This document shows, piece after piece, positions 8,755 to 16,783 of a DNA stretch of 64,000 nucleotides. Source of the DNA: Nocardia terpenica (lineage in GTDB: Bacteria; Actinomycetota; Actinomycetes; Mycobacteriales; Mycobacteriaceae); assembly GCF_013186535.1 (NCBI RefSeq), contig NZ_JABMCZ010000003.1, positions 1,240,001 through 1,304,000 on the forward strand, given 5' to 3'. Below the pieces are notes generated by a model. That model did not search any database, was not told where the DNA came from, and saw only the letters and a program-made list of their open reading frames with translations. Position 1 is the first letter of the stretch, and every line of letters starts with the position of its first letter. Both the position numbers and the translations under genes were made by a program.

Positions 8755-8783
8755 GTCATCCTCCGCTTCTCGGTGATGACCCC

Positions 8784-8814
8784 AACCTAGAAGCTGAACA
8801 TTACTTCAGGTCAA
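8784..8814 (-). promoter_or_regulatory. MerR-type promoter/operator of the NTF2-like gene
   Basis: Read on the minus strand, TTGACC (-35) and TAGGTT (-10) are separated by 19 bases instead of the usual 17. The spacer and edges hold the near-palindrome ACCTGAA-N6-TTCAGCT, with one mismatch between arms. A 19-base spacer filled by a dyad is the hallmark of MerR/SoxR-family activated promoters. The predicted start leaves a leader of about 25 bases with a good ribosome binding site. Confidence 0.55.
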
Positions 8815-9074
8815 GTTCGCCGTGAGCGAACCGGCCGCCGAGCGGAATGGCCGGTGGCGATCCGTAACCGACCGGAAATTTTGGATCAATGGCGCTTGAC
8901 GCCACTTTTCTCGAGGGTCGGCAAACGCCTGGAATTCGCTTGCGCACCGGTCGGTTCGCGGAACCCCGCGGGCGGAGGCGGCCGATGCCCGGAGTGCCGC
9001 CTCCCTATACCGCGGGTGTGATCGGATCGTTCCTTGCCCCGGCGCGGTGTTGCCGGAGGGGATCGATTCCGGTC
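8815..9074. other. Intergenic, no gene seen
   Basis: These bases lie between the NTF2-like promoter and the 3' end of the minus-strand monooxygenase. I see no conserved protein, no clear hairpin and no second promoter motif. Confidence 0.5.
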
Positions 9075-10616
9075 CTAGTGCACGACGGTCGCGCATACCG
9101 CGGCGTCGCCGAGGATAGTGCGCAGTGCCGCGTCGACGGCGGCGAGCGGGTCGTCCACCGCGTGCGGCCAGCGCCGCGCGACGATCTGATCGGGACGGAC
9201 GAGCAGCGCACCGGCGGTCATGAGACCCGCAGCGGCGCAGTAGGTTTCGTCGACTACCCGGATGTCGGCGCGTGCCGCGGCCGCGTCCCAGCTGCCGCCC
9301 TCGGAGCCGACCAGCAGGGTCATGCCGGGGCCGACCAGGTCCAGGGTGGAGCGGCCGTCGGACAGGAACCGGTGCGGGACGCGGGTTCCGGGTTGACCGG
9401 TCAGATCGAGACGATCCATCGTGTGGCTGGAGCCGTCGGGCACGAACGCCCCGGCGGGGTAGCGGTAGCCGAGCATGAGGGCGAACGGATCGGCGAGCGG
9501 TGTGCCGTCGACGGATTCGTGATTCATGGTGCGCAGGTTGACGGTTCGGATGCTCGACTGGTCGGCGGTGTACCAGCCGGCGGGACGGCGCTCGGCGTCG
9601 TAGCTGTCCAGCAACGCCGCATCGGCCTCGCCGCGCAGCACCCGCGCCAGCTTCCAGGCCAGATTGTGCGCGTCCTGGATGCCGGTGTTCGCGCCCGCCG
9701 CGGCCACCGGCGGCATGACGTGCGCCGCGTCCCCGGCCAGGAACACCCGGCCCGCGCGAAAGCGATCGGCGACGAACATGCCCGGCTCCCACTGCATGAC
9801 GCTGAGCAGTTCGACCGGGATATCCGGGACGCCGATGGCGGTGCGGATCACCTCGGCCCACTGATCCGCGGGTCGGTCGATCTCGTGCGAGGTGAAGTAG
9901 ACCCAGCGCCGCGCGCCGTCGACCGACGCGAATACGCCCGGGACACTGTCGTTCTCGATCTGACAGAGATTGAATTCCCGGCCCCGCACCAGTTCCGCCA
10001 GGTCGGCCCGGAAGTAGATGTTGACGGCGCGGCCGAGAGTGCCGCGTCCGTCGCGGGTGATGCCCAGCCGCCGCCGGATCGGGCTCGCCGCCCCGTCGGC
10101 GGCGATCAGATAGTCCACCCGCACCCGCTCGGACGTGCCGTCCGCGGCGCGCAGCGTGGCGACGATACCCGTTGCGTCCTCGGTGAATTCGGTGCACTCG
10201 ACGCCGAAGCGGATATCGCATCCGCGCTGTTCGCCGAGCCCGCGCAGGGTGGGTTCCAGCAGGTCCTGCGAGCACAGGCAGCCCGATTCCGGGGTGATCG
10301 CGTCCCAGTCGGGCAGCCCGCCGGGCAGGGTGAACGGCAGGTGTTCGGCCTCGGCGAGGGTCGGCCCGGCGGCCATGGCCTGATGCGCGGCCAGTCCCTC
10401 GGCCGCGGCCAGGACCGCGTCGGCGATGCCGATCTGCCGATACAGCTCCATGGTTCGCATGTTGATGCGCCGCGCCTTCGGCTGCGGCGAGGTGGTCACC
10501 CGCCGCTCGACCAGCACCGAGGACACCCCGCAGTGCTGCAGGAACAGGGCCGCCGACAGCCCGACCAGGCCGCCGCCGACGATCAGCACCCGAGGTGCGT
10601 GTACGTTGTACATCAT
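9075..10616 (-). CDS. FAD-dependent aromatic-type monooxygenase (group A)
   Basis: This is a flavoprotein hydroxylase of 513 residues. RVLIVGGGLVGLSAALFL near the N-terminus binds FAD. VLVERR follows, and GDAAHVMPPVAAAGANTGIQ at about residues 290-309 is the second FAD motif. After it comes a long C-terminal region (thioredoxin-like in PheA/TfdB/MhpA relatives). The reading frame stays open across the divergent tetR, but homology begins at MMYNVHAPRV. The start codons 10616/10613 fall inside the operator, so the transcript must be very short-leadered or leaderless and directly blocked by the repressor. Substrates of relatives are phenols, polyketides and antibiotics. Confidence 0.88.
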   Translation of the reverse strand: MMYNVHAPRVLIVGGGLVGLSAALFLQHCGVSSVLVERRVTTSPQPKARRINMRTMELYRQIGIADAVLAAAEGLAAHQAMAAGPTLAEAEHLPFTLPGGLPDWDAITPESGCLCSQDLLEPTLRGLGEQRGCDIRFGVECTEFTEDATGIVATLRAADGTSERVRVDYLIAADGAASPIRRRLGITRDGRGTLGRAVNIYFRADLAELVRGREFNLCQIENDSVPGVFASVDGARRWVYFTSHEIDRPADQWAEVIRTAIGVPDIPVELLSVMQWEPGMFVADRFRAGRVFLAGDAAHVMPPVAAAGANTGIQDAHNLAWKLARVLRGEADAALLDSYDAERRPAGWYTADQSSIRTVNLRTMNHESVDGTPLADPFALMLGYRYPAGAFVPDGSSHTMDRLDLTGQPGTRVPHRFLSDGRSTLDLVGPGMTLLVGSEGGSWDAAAARADIRVVDETYCAAAGLMTAGALLVRPDQIVARRWPHAVDDPLAAVDAALRTILGDAAVCATVVH

Positions 10617-10629
10617 GTGTACTTTGTAC
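10601..10629. promoter_or_regulatory. Tandem GTAC-N3-GTAC operator of the TetR/monooxygenase divergon
   Basis: Two palindromes, GTACGTTGTAC and GTACTTTGTAC, start 18 bases apart between the divergent monooxygenase and tetR genes. The first overlaps the bases just downstream of the monooxygenase start codon and the second lies just upstream of it. Paired symmetric sites in a tetR divergon are typical of autoregulation plus repression of the neighbour. Confidence 0.65.
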
Positions 10630-10661
10630 ACCAATGGTTGAATGCCTGGCAAGGAGGTGTG

Positions 10662-11387
10662 ATGACGGAGGAGGCGCCCGGTCCGCTCGTCTGGACCCTG
10701 CCGGAACCGCCCGGCCGGCCGACGACGAGCCTGAGCCGGGCCGGGATCGTGCGCGCCGCGCTCGCGATCGCGGACACCGAGGGCGCGCAGGCGCTCACCA
10801 TGCGGCGGGTGGCGACGGCCGTGGGCGCGTCGACCCCGATGTCGCTGTACCGCTACGTGGGCAGCAAGGACGGCCTGGTCGACCTGCTGATCGATGCCGT
10901 CTACGGCGAAATCCCGGTGCCCGCAACGCCCTCCGCGCACTGGCGGGCCGGGCTGGAGCGGCTGTCGCTGGACACCTGGGCGGTGATCCGCCGCCACCTG
11001 TGGTTCGGCCAGCTCTGGCACACCCGGCCGCCGGTGGGGCCGAATGCGCTGCGCTACTTCGACTTCCGCTTCGCGCTGCTGGAGCCGCTGGGCCGCACCG
11101 CGGACGAGCTGAGCCTGCTCACCGGCGCCGTCGACGGCCACCTGTTCGGCGCGGCCCTGCAGCTGGCCGAGGAGCAGCGCATGCGCACCCGGGTGGGCCT
11201 GCTCACCGACGAGGAGCTGCACGCCGCCGCGCGGCCGGTGGTGGAGCCGATGCTCGCCGACGGCCGCTATCCGGCCTTCGCGCGCTGGTTCCGGGGCCGC
11301 ACCGGCAGCGGTCCGGACGACCCGGTGGCCTGGACGCTGGCCTGCCTGCTGGACGGACTGACCGACCGGCTCGGGCTGCCGTCCTGA
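10662..11387 (+). CDS. TetR/AcrR-family transcriptional regulator
   Basis: The product of 241 residues starts with a Pro-rich arm. The DNA-binding domain follows at about residues 25-75: AGIVRAALAIADTEGAQALT, then helix-turn-helix MRRVATAVGASTPMSLYRYV. The C-terminal ligand domain is of the TetR_C (tetracycline-repressor-like) class. The start ATG follows AAGGAGG with only four bases between. It is divergent from the flavin monooxygenase across about 45 bases holding two GTAC-N3-GTAC palindromes. It most likely represses the monooxygenase and itself and is relieved by the monooxygenase substrate. Confidence 0.9.
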   Translation: MTEEAPGPLVWTLPEPPGRPTTSLSRAGIVRAALAIADTEGAQALTMRRVATAVGASTPMSLYRYVGSKDGLVDLLIDAVYGEIPVPATPSAHWRAGLERLSLDTWAVIRRHLWFGQLWHTRPPVGPNALRYFDFRFALLEPLGRTADELSLLTGAVDGHLFGAALQLAEEQRMRTRVGLLTDEELHAAARPVVEPMLADGRYPAFARWFRGRTGSGPDDPVAWTLACLLDGLTDRLGLPS

Positions 11388-11420
11388 CGAATGTCGCCGC
11401 GGCGCAGGCGAAGCCGGTGC

Positions 11421-12074
11421 TCAGCCCGCGCGCCGCGGTGCGCTGAGCACCGGCTCCCGCAGGATCCGGCACGCCTCGTCGTCGCCGACGGGGGCGAAAT
11501 CCGCGTAGTAGCTGTCGATGTCGTCGATGTGGTCGTAGGTGTGCGGGCAGACGACCTTGTCGGCGTCGCCGGCCAGGGCGGCGACGGTGGACCGGGCGCC
11601 GACGGGCGCGGCGAAGACCACGCGGATCGCGCCGTGGGCATAGGCCGCCCGGCAGGCGGCCCGGGCCGAGGCGGGGGAGGACAGCCCCTCGTCGACGAGC
11701 ACCACGGTGCGCCCGGCCAGTTCGGTGGCCGAGCGCGCGGTGCGGAACTGTTCGCCCCGGCGGCGCAGCATATCCCGGGCGGTTCGTTCGATGCCGGTGA
11801 GTTCGGTTGCGCCACTGGCCGGTTCGGGCCGGGGCTCGTTCACCACGCAGACGTCGCGTTCGGAGATGGCGCCGAAGACCGCGTCCTGGCGCTCCGGCTG
11901 CCGCAGCTCGTGCACCACGAGCACGTTGAGCAGCACGCGTAGCCGGGCCGCGACCTCGGCCGCGACGGCCACTCCGCCTCCGGCCAGGCCCGCGACGACA
12001 ATGTCAGGGCCTCGAAAGACCATGAGATGTCCGGCCAGTCGTCGGCCGGCGTCGCGACGATCGAGGAATAGCAT
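11421..12074 (-). CDS. Phosphoribosyltransferase family protein
   Basis: Starting at the ATG at 12074, with GGGAGG five bases upstream, the protein has 217 residues. It opens MLFLDRRDAGRRLAGHL, the standard start of stand-alone type I PRTases. RTVVLVDEGLSSPASARAA is the PRPP-binding loop, though the usual second Asp of VVDDG is replaced by Glu (VDEG). Such proteins are typical of mycobacterial stress and dormancy gene sets (Rv0571c-like, from memory). The substrate base is unknown. It is divergent from the FMN-binding protein. Confidence 0.8.
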   Translation of the reverse strand: MLFLDRRDAGRRLAGHLMVFRGPDIVVAGLAGGGVAVAAEVAARLRVLLNVLVVHELRQPERQDAVFGAISERDVCVVNEPRPEPASGATELTGIERTARDMLRRRGEQFRTARSATELAGRTVVLVDEGLSSPASARAACRAAYAHGAIRVVFAAPVGARSTVAALAGDADKVVCPHTYDHIDDIDSYYADFAPVGDDEACRILREPVLSAPRRAG

Positions 12075-12460
12075 CAAGCCTCCCGAAGGATCGTAGGAAC
12101 GAAACTCACCTGTGCCGGGGCTCGCGAACGGTAGGTGCTGCCCTCCGGCCGCGCTTCGGGACTCTGGAAGTCGGACCAATTCTACGTCTCTACCGGCGCC
12201 GCTCGTTGTGAAACGATCATGATCAACTTGGGCCGACAATTGTTCACACCGATGAAATCTGTTGCGCTGCGGCAGATTTCCGCTAGCTGACGGACGAGGC
12301 GAAGCGGTGCGTGCGAGGCGGTGGTGATCGTTTGCAAGGCGCGGGCGGCGATGCGGCGGGATTGCCCGGCCCGGCGATCGTTTCGTTCCGGCGGGGTCGC
12401 GAGACGATATCGGAACAGATCGGAATGCTCTGCAACTCGCCCGGATCGGGGTCGGAGTCG
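12075..12460. other. Divergent intergenic region, no gene seen
   Basis: This gap separates the phosphoribosyltransferase from the FMN-binding protein gene and must carry both promoters. I note a TTCGGGACT at 12155-12163 that equals one half of a DosR box without its partner half, and a perfect GATCATGATC palindrome at 12215-12224. No coding sequence with sensible start and composition is visible. Confidence 0.5.
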
Positions 12461-12466
12461 GATAAT
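12461..12466 (+). promoter_or_regulatory. -10 element GATAAT of a leaderless promoter
   Basis: GATAAT ends six bases before the ATG of the FMN-binding protein gene. This spacing puts the transcription start at or next to the start codon. No Shine-Dalgarno sequence is visible. Confidence 0.55.
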
Positions 12467-12472
12467 CGGGGT

Positions 12473-12919
12473 ATGGCGGGTGAGGGTGAGCGGGAACTGC
12501 GCGAGTTGACCGACGCGGACTCGTTGCGGCTACTCGCCTCGGTCCGGTTCGGCCGCGTCGTGTTCACCCGGTACGCGCTGCCCACGATCCGGCCGGTCAA
12601 TCACATCGTCGACGGCGACGAGGTGGTCATCTACGCCAATCTCGGACTGGTGCCGATGCACGCGGATCGGCAGGTGGTGGCCTACGAGGCCGACACCATC
12701 GATCACCGAACCCAGCTGGGGTGGAGCGTGGTTCTCACCGGTCCCGCGGAGGCGGTGACCGATCCGGACGATATCGCGCGCTACGAGCGGCTGCTGGATC
12801 CGTGGCTGCCGGGGCCGCGGCGGCGCATCGTCCGGATTCGTCCCGACATCGTCACCGGCATCGAGGTGATCGAGCGGGCGGAGCTGTCGGGACCGTTGGG
12901 ATCGGCGGCGCGACCCTAG
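12473..12919 (+). CDS. Pyridoxamine 5'-phosphate oxidase-fold FMN-binding protein
   Basis: This 148-residue split-barrel protein opens ELRELTDADSLRLLASVRFG, then RVVFTRYALPTIRPVNHIV, with hydrophobic strands around VVIYANLG and SVVLTGPAEAV. This is the short actinobacterial family of PNPOx-like proteins that bind FMN, F420 or heme; it lacks the length and C-terminal signature of true PdxH. The ATG is chosen for its GATAAT -10 box at leaderless distance. The pair with the divergent phosphoribosyltransferase recalls mycobacterial dormancy genes, but the regulatory site for that is not convincing here. Confidence 0.82.
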   Translation: MAGEGERELRELTDADSLRLLASVRFGRVVFTRYALPTIRPVNHIVDGDEVVIYANLGLVPMHADRQVVAYEADTIDHRTQLGWSVVLTGPAEAVTDPDDIARYERLLDPWLPGPRRRIVRIRPDIVTGIEVIERAELSGPLGSAARP

Positions 12920-13298
12920 CCGGTCTGCGGCCGAGTCGCGGAGCCGGAGGGCTGGCCGCCCGGGGCGGGCGGGGCGGACTCATCGGCGCGCCGATGGCGG
13001 CCTCCGGTTCCGGAGTCACCCGCGGTGCAGGGCGACGCGCCCTGGGTATCACGGAATTTCGCAGACGCGCAGCACATGTCGGGCAACCGTTCGATCCGTG
13101 GGTAACCCGGGGATCGCTGCATGAGATCGCGTCGGCGAGGTTCTTCGCATGGGTGTCAGCGGTGACACCTTGTGTCGCTCTCGGCGATGTCCGCGCTGTT
13201 CGCGGGGGCGGGGCGCGGATTTCTCGAGCGGCAACTGTGAAGCTACTGTGAAAGAAGAATCACAAGTAGTTTAAACCGTGATACCGCTCGACGGCGGG
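12920..13298. other. Intergenic between convergent genes
   Basis: Both flanking genes end here, so no promoter is required. Apart from the hairpin at 13028-13044 I see a short AT-rich patch around 13250-13275 and no credible coding sequence. Confidence 0.5.
13028..13044. terminator. Candidate hairpin terminator
   Basis: CAGGGCG, a three-base loop and CGCCCTG form a perfect 7-bp stem about 110 bases beyond the FMN-binding protein stop, between convergent genes. There is no U-run, as is common in actinobacteria. Confidence 0.35.
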
Positions 13299-14219
13299 TC
13301 AATGCGATTCTTGCACAACCCATTCGAATGCCTCCGCCCGCGACCGCGCGCCCTCGGCGGTACGCGACCGGTTGGGTTCGTCCAGTTCGGCCAGCAGACT
13401 CTCGGACAGCTCGACGAGCCGTGCCAGCGTCGGTGGAGCGAACCAGTCCGGCCGGGTGGCGAACAGCAGATCCTCGGTGGCGGTATTGCCGCTCGCACCC
13501 GGGGCGAACGGGCAGCCACCCAGTCCGCCCAGGGAGCCGTCGATCACCGTGGCGCCCGCGGCCAGCGCCGCGAGCGAGTTCGCCACCCCCATACCCCAGG
13601 TGTCGTGGCCGTGGAAGACGATGCGGCCGTGCTCGTTTCCCCACCCGCGCGCCCCTGCCGCCGCCACCAGCGCGCCCACCTCGGCGGGGCGGGCCTGGCC
13701 GAGGGTGTCGGCCAGCACGATGTCGGCCGCGCCCGCGGTGCGCGGGTCGGTCGCGATCGCCAGCACCCGATCCGGATCGACCGGTCCGTCGAAGGGACAG
13801 GTTAAGGCGGTGGCCAGGCACAGCTGGATGCGGCCGCCGGCCTCGTGCGCGAGCCGGATCGCGTCCGGCATGGCGGCCACGCTCTCCTCGGTGGTGCGAC
13901 CGATATTGGCCTTGTTGTGCGCGTCCGATACCGAGAAGCAGTACTGGAAATTGCGGACCCCCGCCGCGGCCGCCCGCTCCACGTGCCGGGGCGTGGCGAC
14001 CCATACCCAACAGCGTTGCAGCTCCTGCGGTTCCAGCGCGGCGACCAGGTCGAGCGTATTGGCCATCGGCGGCACCAGATCCGGCCGCGCCATCGAGCCG
14101 ATCTCCAGCTCGGGCACGCCCAGCGCCAGCAGGGTGCGCGCGATCTCCACCTTGCGCTCGGTGGGCAGTATCTTGCCCGTCAGCTGGAGGCCGTCGCGCA
14201 GTGTCACGTCGCGGAGCAT
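13299..14219 (-). CDS. Hydroxymethylglutaryl-CoA lyase-like enzyme
   Basis: The 306-residue TIM-barrel enzyme belongs to the HMG-CoA lyase/homocitrate synthase (DRE-TIM) family. MLRDVTLRDGLQ is the metal-binding N-terminal strand with the conserved Arg-Asp, VFHGHDTWGMGVAN carries the HxH/D metal ligands, and GGLGGCPFAPGASGN contains the flexible loop with the lyase cysteine. It cleaves HMG-CoA or a related 3-hydroxy-3-methyl acyl-CoA to acetyl-CoA plus a keto product. Its start codon overlaps the stop of the upstream CoA-transferase (ATGA), so the two are translationally coupled. Confidence 0.88.
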   Translation of the reverse strand: MLRDVTLRDGLQLTGKILPTERKVEIARTLLALGVPELEIGSMARPDLVPPMANTLDLVAALEPQELQRCWVWVATPRHVERAAAAGVRNFQYCFSVSDAHNKANIGRTTEESVAAMPDAIRLAHEAGGRIQLCLATALTCPFDGPVDPDRVLAIATDPRTAGAADIVLADTLGQARPAEVGALVAAAGARGWGNEHGRIVFHGHDTWGMGVANSLAALAAGATVIDGSLGGLGGCPFAPGASGNTATEDLLFATRPDWFAPPTLARLVELSESLLAELDEPNRSRTAEGARSRAEAFEWVVQESH

Positions 14220-15430
14220 CAGTTTCCCTCCAGCGCTTCGATATCGGTGTCGGACATGCCGAGCAGGCCGGACAGCACCTCGCGGGTGTGCTCGCCGAGG
14301 TCGGGGCCGACGGAGCGGATGGGCAGCGACCGCCCGCCGAAAACCGGCACGATGCCGGGGAATCCGACCTTCTTCGGCTCCGCCTCGCCCACGTCCACGC
14401 GGAACTGCTGAATCATGTTGCGGGCCCGGTACTGCGGGTCGGCCACGATATCGGCGGCGGTGTAGATCGGACCGCACGGGATGGTCGCGGCCTCCAGGAT
14501 CGCGAGCGCCTCGTCGCGGGTGTGGCGGCGGGTCCAGTCGGCGATCGCGGCGTCGAGCCGGTCGCGGTGTTCCCAGCGGCCCGCGTTGTCGGCCAGTGCC
14601 GGATCGGCGGCCAGGTCGGGGCGCTCGATGACCCGCATGTAGCGCTGGAAGATGGCGTCGGCATTGCCGCCGATGATGATGCTGGTGCCGTCGGCGCACG
14701 GGTAGGCGTTGCTGGGGGCGATGCCCTCCATGCGGCCGCCCACGCGTTCGCGCCGGATGCCGTAGGCCAGGTAGTCGGGCACCAGCGATTCCATGACCGA
14801 CAGGATCGATTCGTTGAGGGCGACGTCGACGACCCGCTGCGGCAACGGGATTCGCCGCTGCGCCTGCGACCGTTGGAACAGCGCCAGCACCGTGCCGAAG
14901 GCCGCGTAGATGCCCGCGATGGAATCGCCGATCGACACCCCGACCCGCACCGGCGGCCGGTCCGGATCGCCCACCAGCTCGCGCAGCCCGCCGACCGCCT
15001 CGGCCACGGCCGCGAAACCGGGCCGCTGGGCGAGCGGGCCGGTCTGCCCGTAGGCGGAGATGCGGGTGATCACCAGATCCGGGTTCGCCTCGTCGAGGAC
15101 GTCGGGGCCCAGGCCCCATTTCTCGAGCATGCCCGGACGGAAGTTCTCCAGCAGCACATCGGATTGCCTGACCAGCTCGAGGACGATATCGCGGCCCGCC
15201 TCGGTGCGCAGGTCCAGGGTGATCGACTTCTTGTTGCGGTTCACCGTCCGATACAGCATCGAGGTGTCGCCGCCGTAGAGCCGCCAATTGCGCAGTTCGT
15301 CACCGGTTTTCGGGCGCTCCACCTTGATCACCTCGGCCCCGAAGTCACCGAGAATCCGCCCCGCGGTCGGCGCCGCAATATAGTTGCCCAGCTCCAGTAC
15401 CCGAACCCCATCCAGCGGCCTCATATCCAT
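14219..15430 (-). CDS. Class III (CaiB/BaiF, Frc-type) CoA-transferase
   Basis: This protein of 403 residues starts MRPLDGVRVLELGNYIAAP, the usual family opening. DFGAEVIKVERP and the conserved VRQSDVLLENFRPG follow; the Asp expected to form the acyl-aspartyl intermediate lies in this first third. The C-terminal half is the interlocking swap domain. Together with the coupled HMG-CoA lyase it suggests a route in which a dicarboxylate (3-hydroxy-3-methylglutarate or a relative) receives CoA from succinyl-CoA and is then cleaved. That route is my inference from gene order and from the human class III enzyme SUGCT. Confidence 0.88.
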   Translation of the reverse strand: MDMRPLDGVRVLELGNYIAAPTAGRILGDFGAEVIKVERPKTGDELRNWRLYGGDTSMLYRTVNRNKKSITLDLRTEAGRDIVLELVRQSDVLLENFRPGMLEKWGLGPDVLDEANPDLVITRISAYGQTGPLAQRPGFAAVAEAVGGLRELVGDPDRPPVRVGVSIGDSIAGIYAAFGTVLALFQRSQAQRRIPLPQRVVDVALNESILSVMESLVPDYLAYGIRRERVGGRMEGIAPSNAYPCADGTSIIIGGNADAIFQRYMRVIERPDLAADPALADNAGRWEHRDRLDAAIADWTRRHTRDEALAILEAATIPCGPIYTAADIVADPQYRARNMIQQFRVDVGEAEPKKVGFPGIVPVFGGRSLPIRSVGPDLGEHTREVLSGLLGMSDTDIEALEGN

Positions 15431-15469
15431 GGCCCCGATTGAACCACCGGCTGCCTGACATGTGGCTGT

Positions 15470-15650
15470 GGTCCCGGCGTCGACCACCTCTGGTTCCGGC
15501 GTCCGCGGTCTCTGGTTCCGGCGTCCGCGGTCTCTGGTTCCGGCGTCCGCGGTCTCTGGTTCCGGCGTCCGCGGTCTCTGGTTCCGGCGTCCGCAATCTC
15601 TGGCCCCGGCGACCACAATCTCTGGTCCCGGCATGCTTTTGGCCGGGACC
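15470..15650. repeat. 22-bp tandem array ending in a palindromic repeat arm
   Basis: About eight head-to-tail units start at 15470, 15492, 15514, 15536, 15558, 15580, 15602 and 15624, an exact 22-base period. The four central units are identical or nearly so (core GGTTCCGGCGTCCGCGG); the outer ones decay. The last unit runs into CCCGGCATGCTTTTGGCCGG, the hairpin arm shared with other elements in the window. It lies between the dioxygenase 3' end and the CoA-transferase start. Absence of unique spacers rules out CRISPR. Confidence 0.9.
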
Positions 15651-15659
15651 CGCCCGCCG

Positions 15660-16598
15660 TCAGGCTGCTCTCGAGGTCCCCGGCTCGACGATCGAATAAT
15701 GCTCCGCATTGCCCGCGATCACCGTGCTGGGGCGGCCGTCGACGCCGACCGGGATGTCGCCCGCCAGGGTGATGCGGGTGAGTTTGCGGTGTTCCGTGCC
15801 GTCGTAGTCGTCGATCGCGTAGTGCTGGGTGGCGCGGTTGTCCCAGATGGCGACGTCGCCGAGTCGCCAGTTCCAGCGCGTGGTGTGCTCGAGCCGGGTC
15901 ACGCGATCCTGGAACAGCCGAAACAGCGCGTGCGATTCCTGGCCGGTCAGGCCGACCAGGCTCTTCACGAAATGCCCGAGCAGCAGGGCGCGTTCGCCGG
16001 TCTCCGGGTGCACGCGCACCACCGGGTGTTCGGTTTCGTAATAGACGGACTGGAATTCGGTGCGGTAGGCGCGGGAGTTCTCGTCGGGGGAGTCGTCCTG
16101 CGCGGCGGCGTAGTCGTAGGTGTTGGTGTGCCGCGCGCGCAGCCCCTCGGCCAGCCGCTTGAGCGGCTCCGGCAGCGAGTCGTAGGCGGCGACGGTGGAG
16201 GCCCAGGTGGTGGAGCCGCCGTAGCTCGGCAACTCGACCGCCCGCAGGATGGACGCCTTGGGAATCCGGTCCACGAAGGTGACATCGGTGTGCCAGCTGT
16301 TGGCCCGGCCGTGCTGGGAGTCGATGGCCAGGCTCTTCACCCCGTGCGAGGTCACCGTCGGGTGCGGCGTGGTCGGCGTGCCGAGCAACCGGGCGAATTC
16401 GTACTGCGCGTCCTCGGTCAGATGATGCTGGCCCCGGAAGAAGATCACCTTGTGCTCGTTCAGCGCGGCCCTGATCCGCTCGACGGCCTTCTCGTCCAGA
16501 TCCCCGCCCAGCCGCACCCCGTCGATCCGCGCCCCGATGTGCGTCCCGAGCCTGACCACCTCGATGTCGGCGCTTCCTGGTGCGTAATCGGCAGACAT
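15660..16598 (-). CDS. TauD/TfdA-family Fe(II)/2-oxoglutarate dioxygenase, alkyl-sulfatase-like
   Basis: The product of 312 residues is close in length and motif order to M. tuberculosis Rv3406, a type II alkyl sulfatase. It opens with RLGTHIGARIDGVRLGGDL and NEHKVIFFRGQH. SWHTDVTF gives the HxD iron ligands, and DVAIWDNRATQHYAIDDY contains the distal His ligand; an Arg nearby binds 2-oxoglutarate. The likely reaction is oxidative release of sulfate from alkyl sulfates, allowing sulfur scavenging. The start is the ATG at 16598, behind AAAGG. A palindromic repeat lies upstream and a tandem array directly downstream of it. Confidence 0.88.
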   Translation of the reverse strand: MSADYAPGSADIEVVRLGTHIGARIDGVRLGGDLDEKAVERIRAALNEHKVIFFRGQHHLTEDAQYEFARLLGTPTTPHPTVTSHGVKSLAIDSQHGRANSWHTDVTFVDRIPKASILRAVELPSYGGSTTWASTVAAYDSLPEPLKRLAEGLRARHTNTYDYAAAQDDSPDENSRAYRTEFQSVYYETEHPVVRVHPETGERALLLGHFVKSLVGLTGQESHALFRLFQDRVTRLEHTTRWNWRLGDVAIWDNRATQHYAIDDYDGTEHRKLTRITLAGDIPVGVDGRPSTVIAGNAEHYSIVEPGTSRAA

Positions 16599-16704
16599 AC
16601 AGGACCTTTCACGGTGACGATGCTTTTCTACGAGCACATCACCGCGACCCTCACGAGGCGAGGTTTAGCGTCAGCGGGATCGCAAAGCATCTACGTCCCT
16701 GGTG

Positions 16705-16762
16705 GTCCCGGCGTGCTTTGGCCGGAATCCGGTGAGATCCCGGCCAAAAGCACGCTGGGATC
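16705..16762. repeat. Palindromic intergenic repeat element
   Basis: Two nearly complementary arms of about 25 bases (GTCCCGGCGTGCTTTGGCCG... and ...CGGCCAAAAGCACGCTGGGA) surround a 6-base loop. This is the most complete copy of a family seen elsewhere in the window. It lies just beyond the 3' end of the endonuclease IV gene and could serve as its terminator. Confidence 0.85.
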
Positions 16763-16783
16763 ATGAAGACTGGCGCGCCGGGA

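Noticed and set aside
12155..12163. DosR box upstream of the phosphoribosyltransferase
   Set aside because: TTCGGGACT matches one half of the DosR palindrome, but the second half at the correct distance does not match. A nine-base half-site is expected about once by chance in the window.
13049..13234. A 61-codon minus-strand gene in the convergent gap
   Set aside because: There is no ribosome binding site or -10 box, its composition is that of shadow frames, and no domain is visible.
15470..15650. CRISPR array
   Set aside because: The units follow each other without unique spacers, the period is only 22 bases and no cas gene is near. The same holds for 31921-32250 and 37015-37480.
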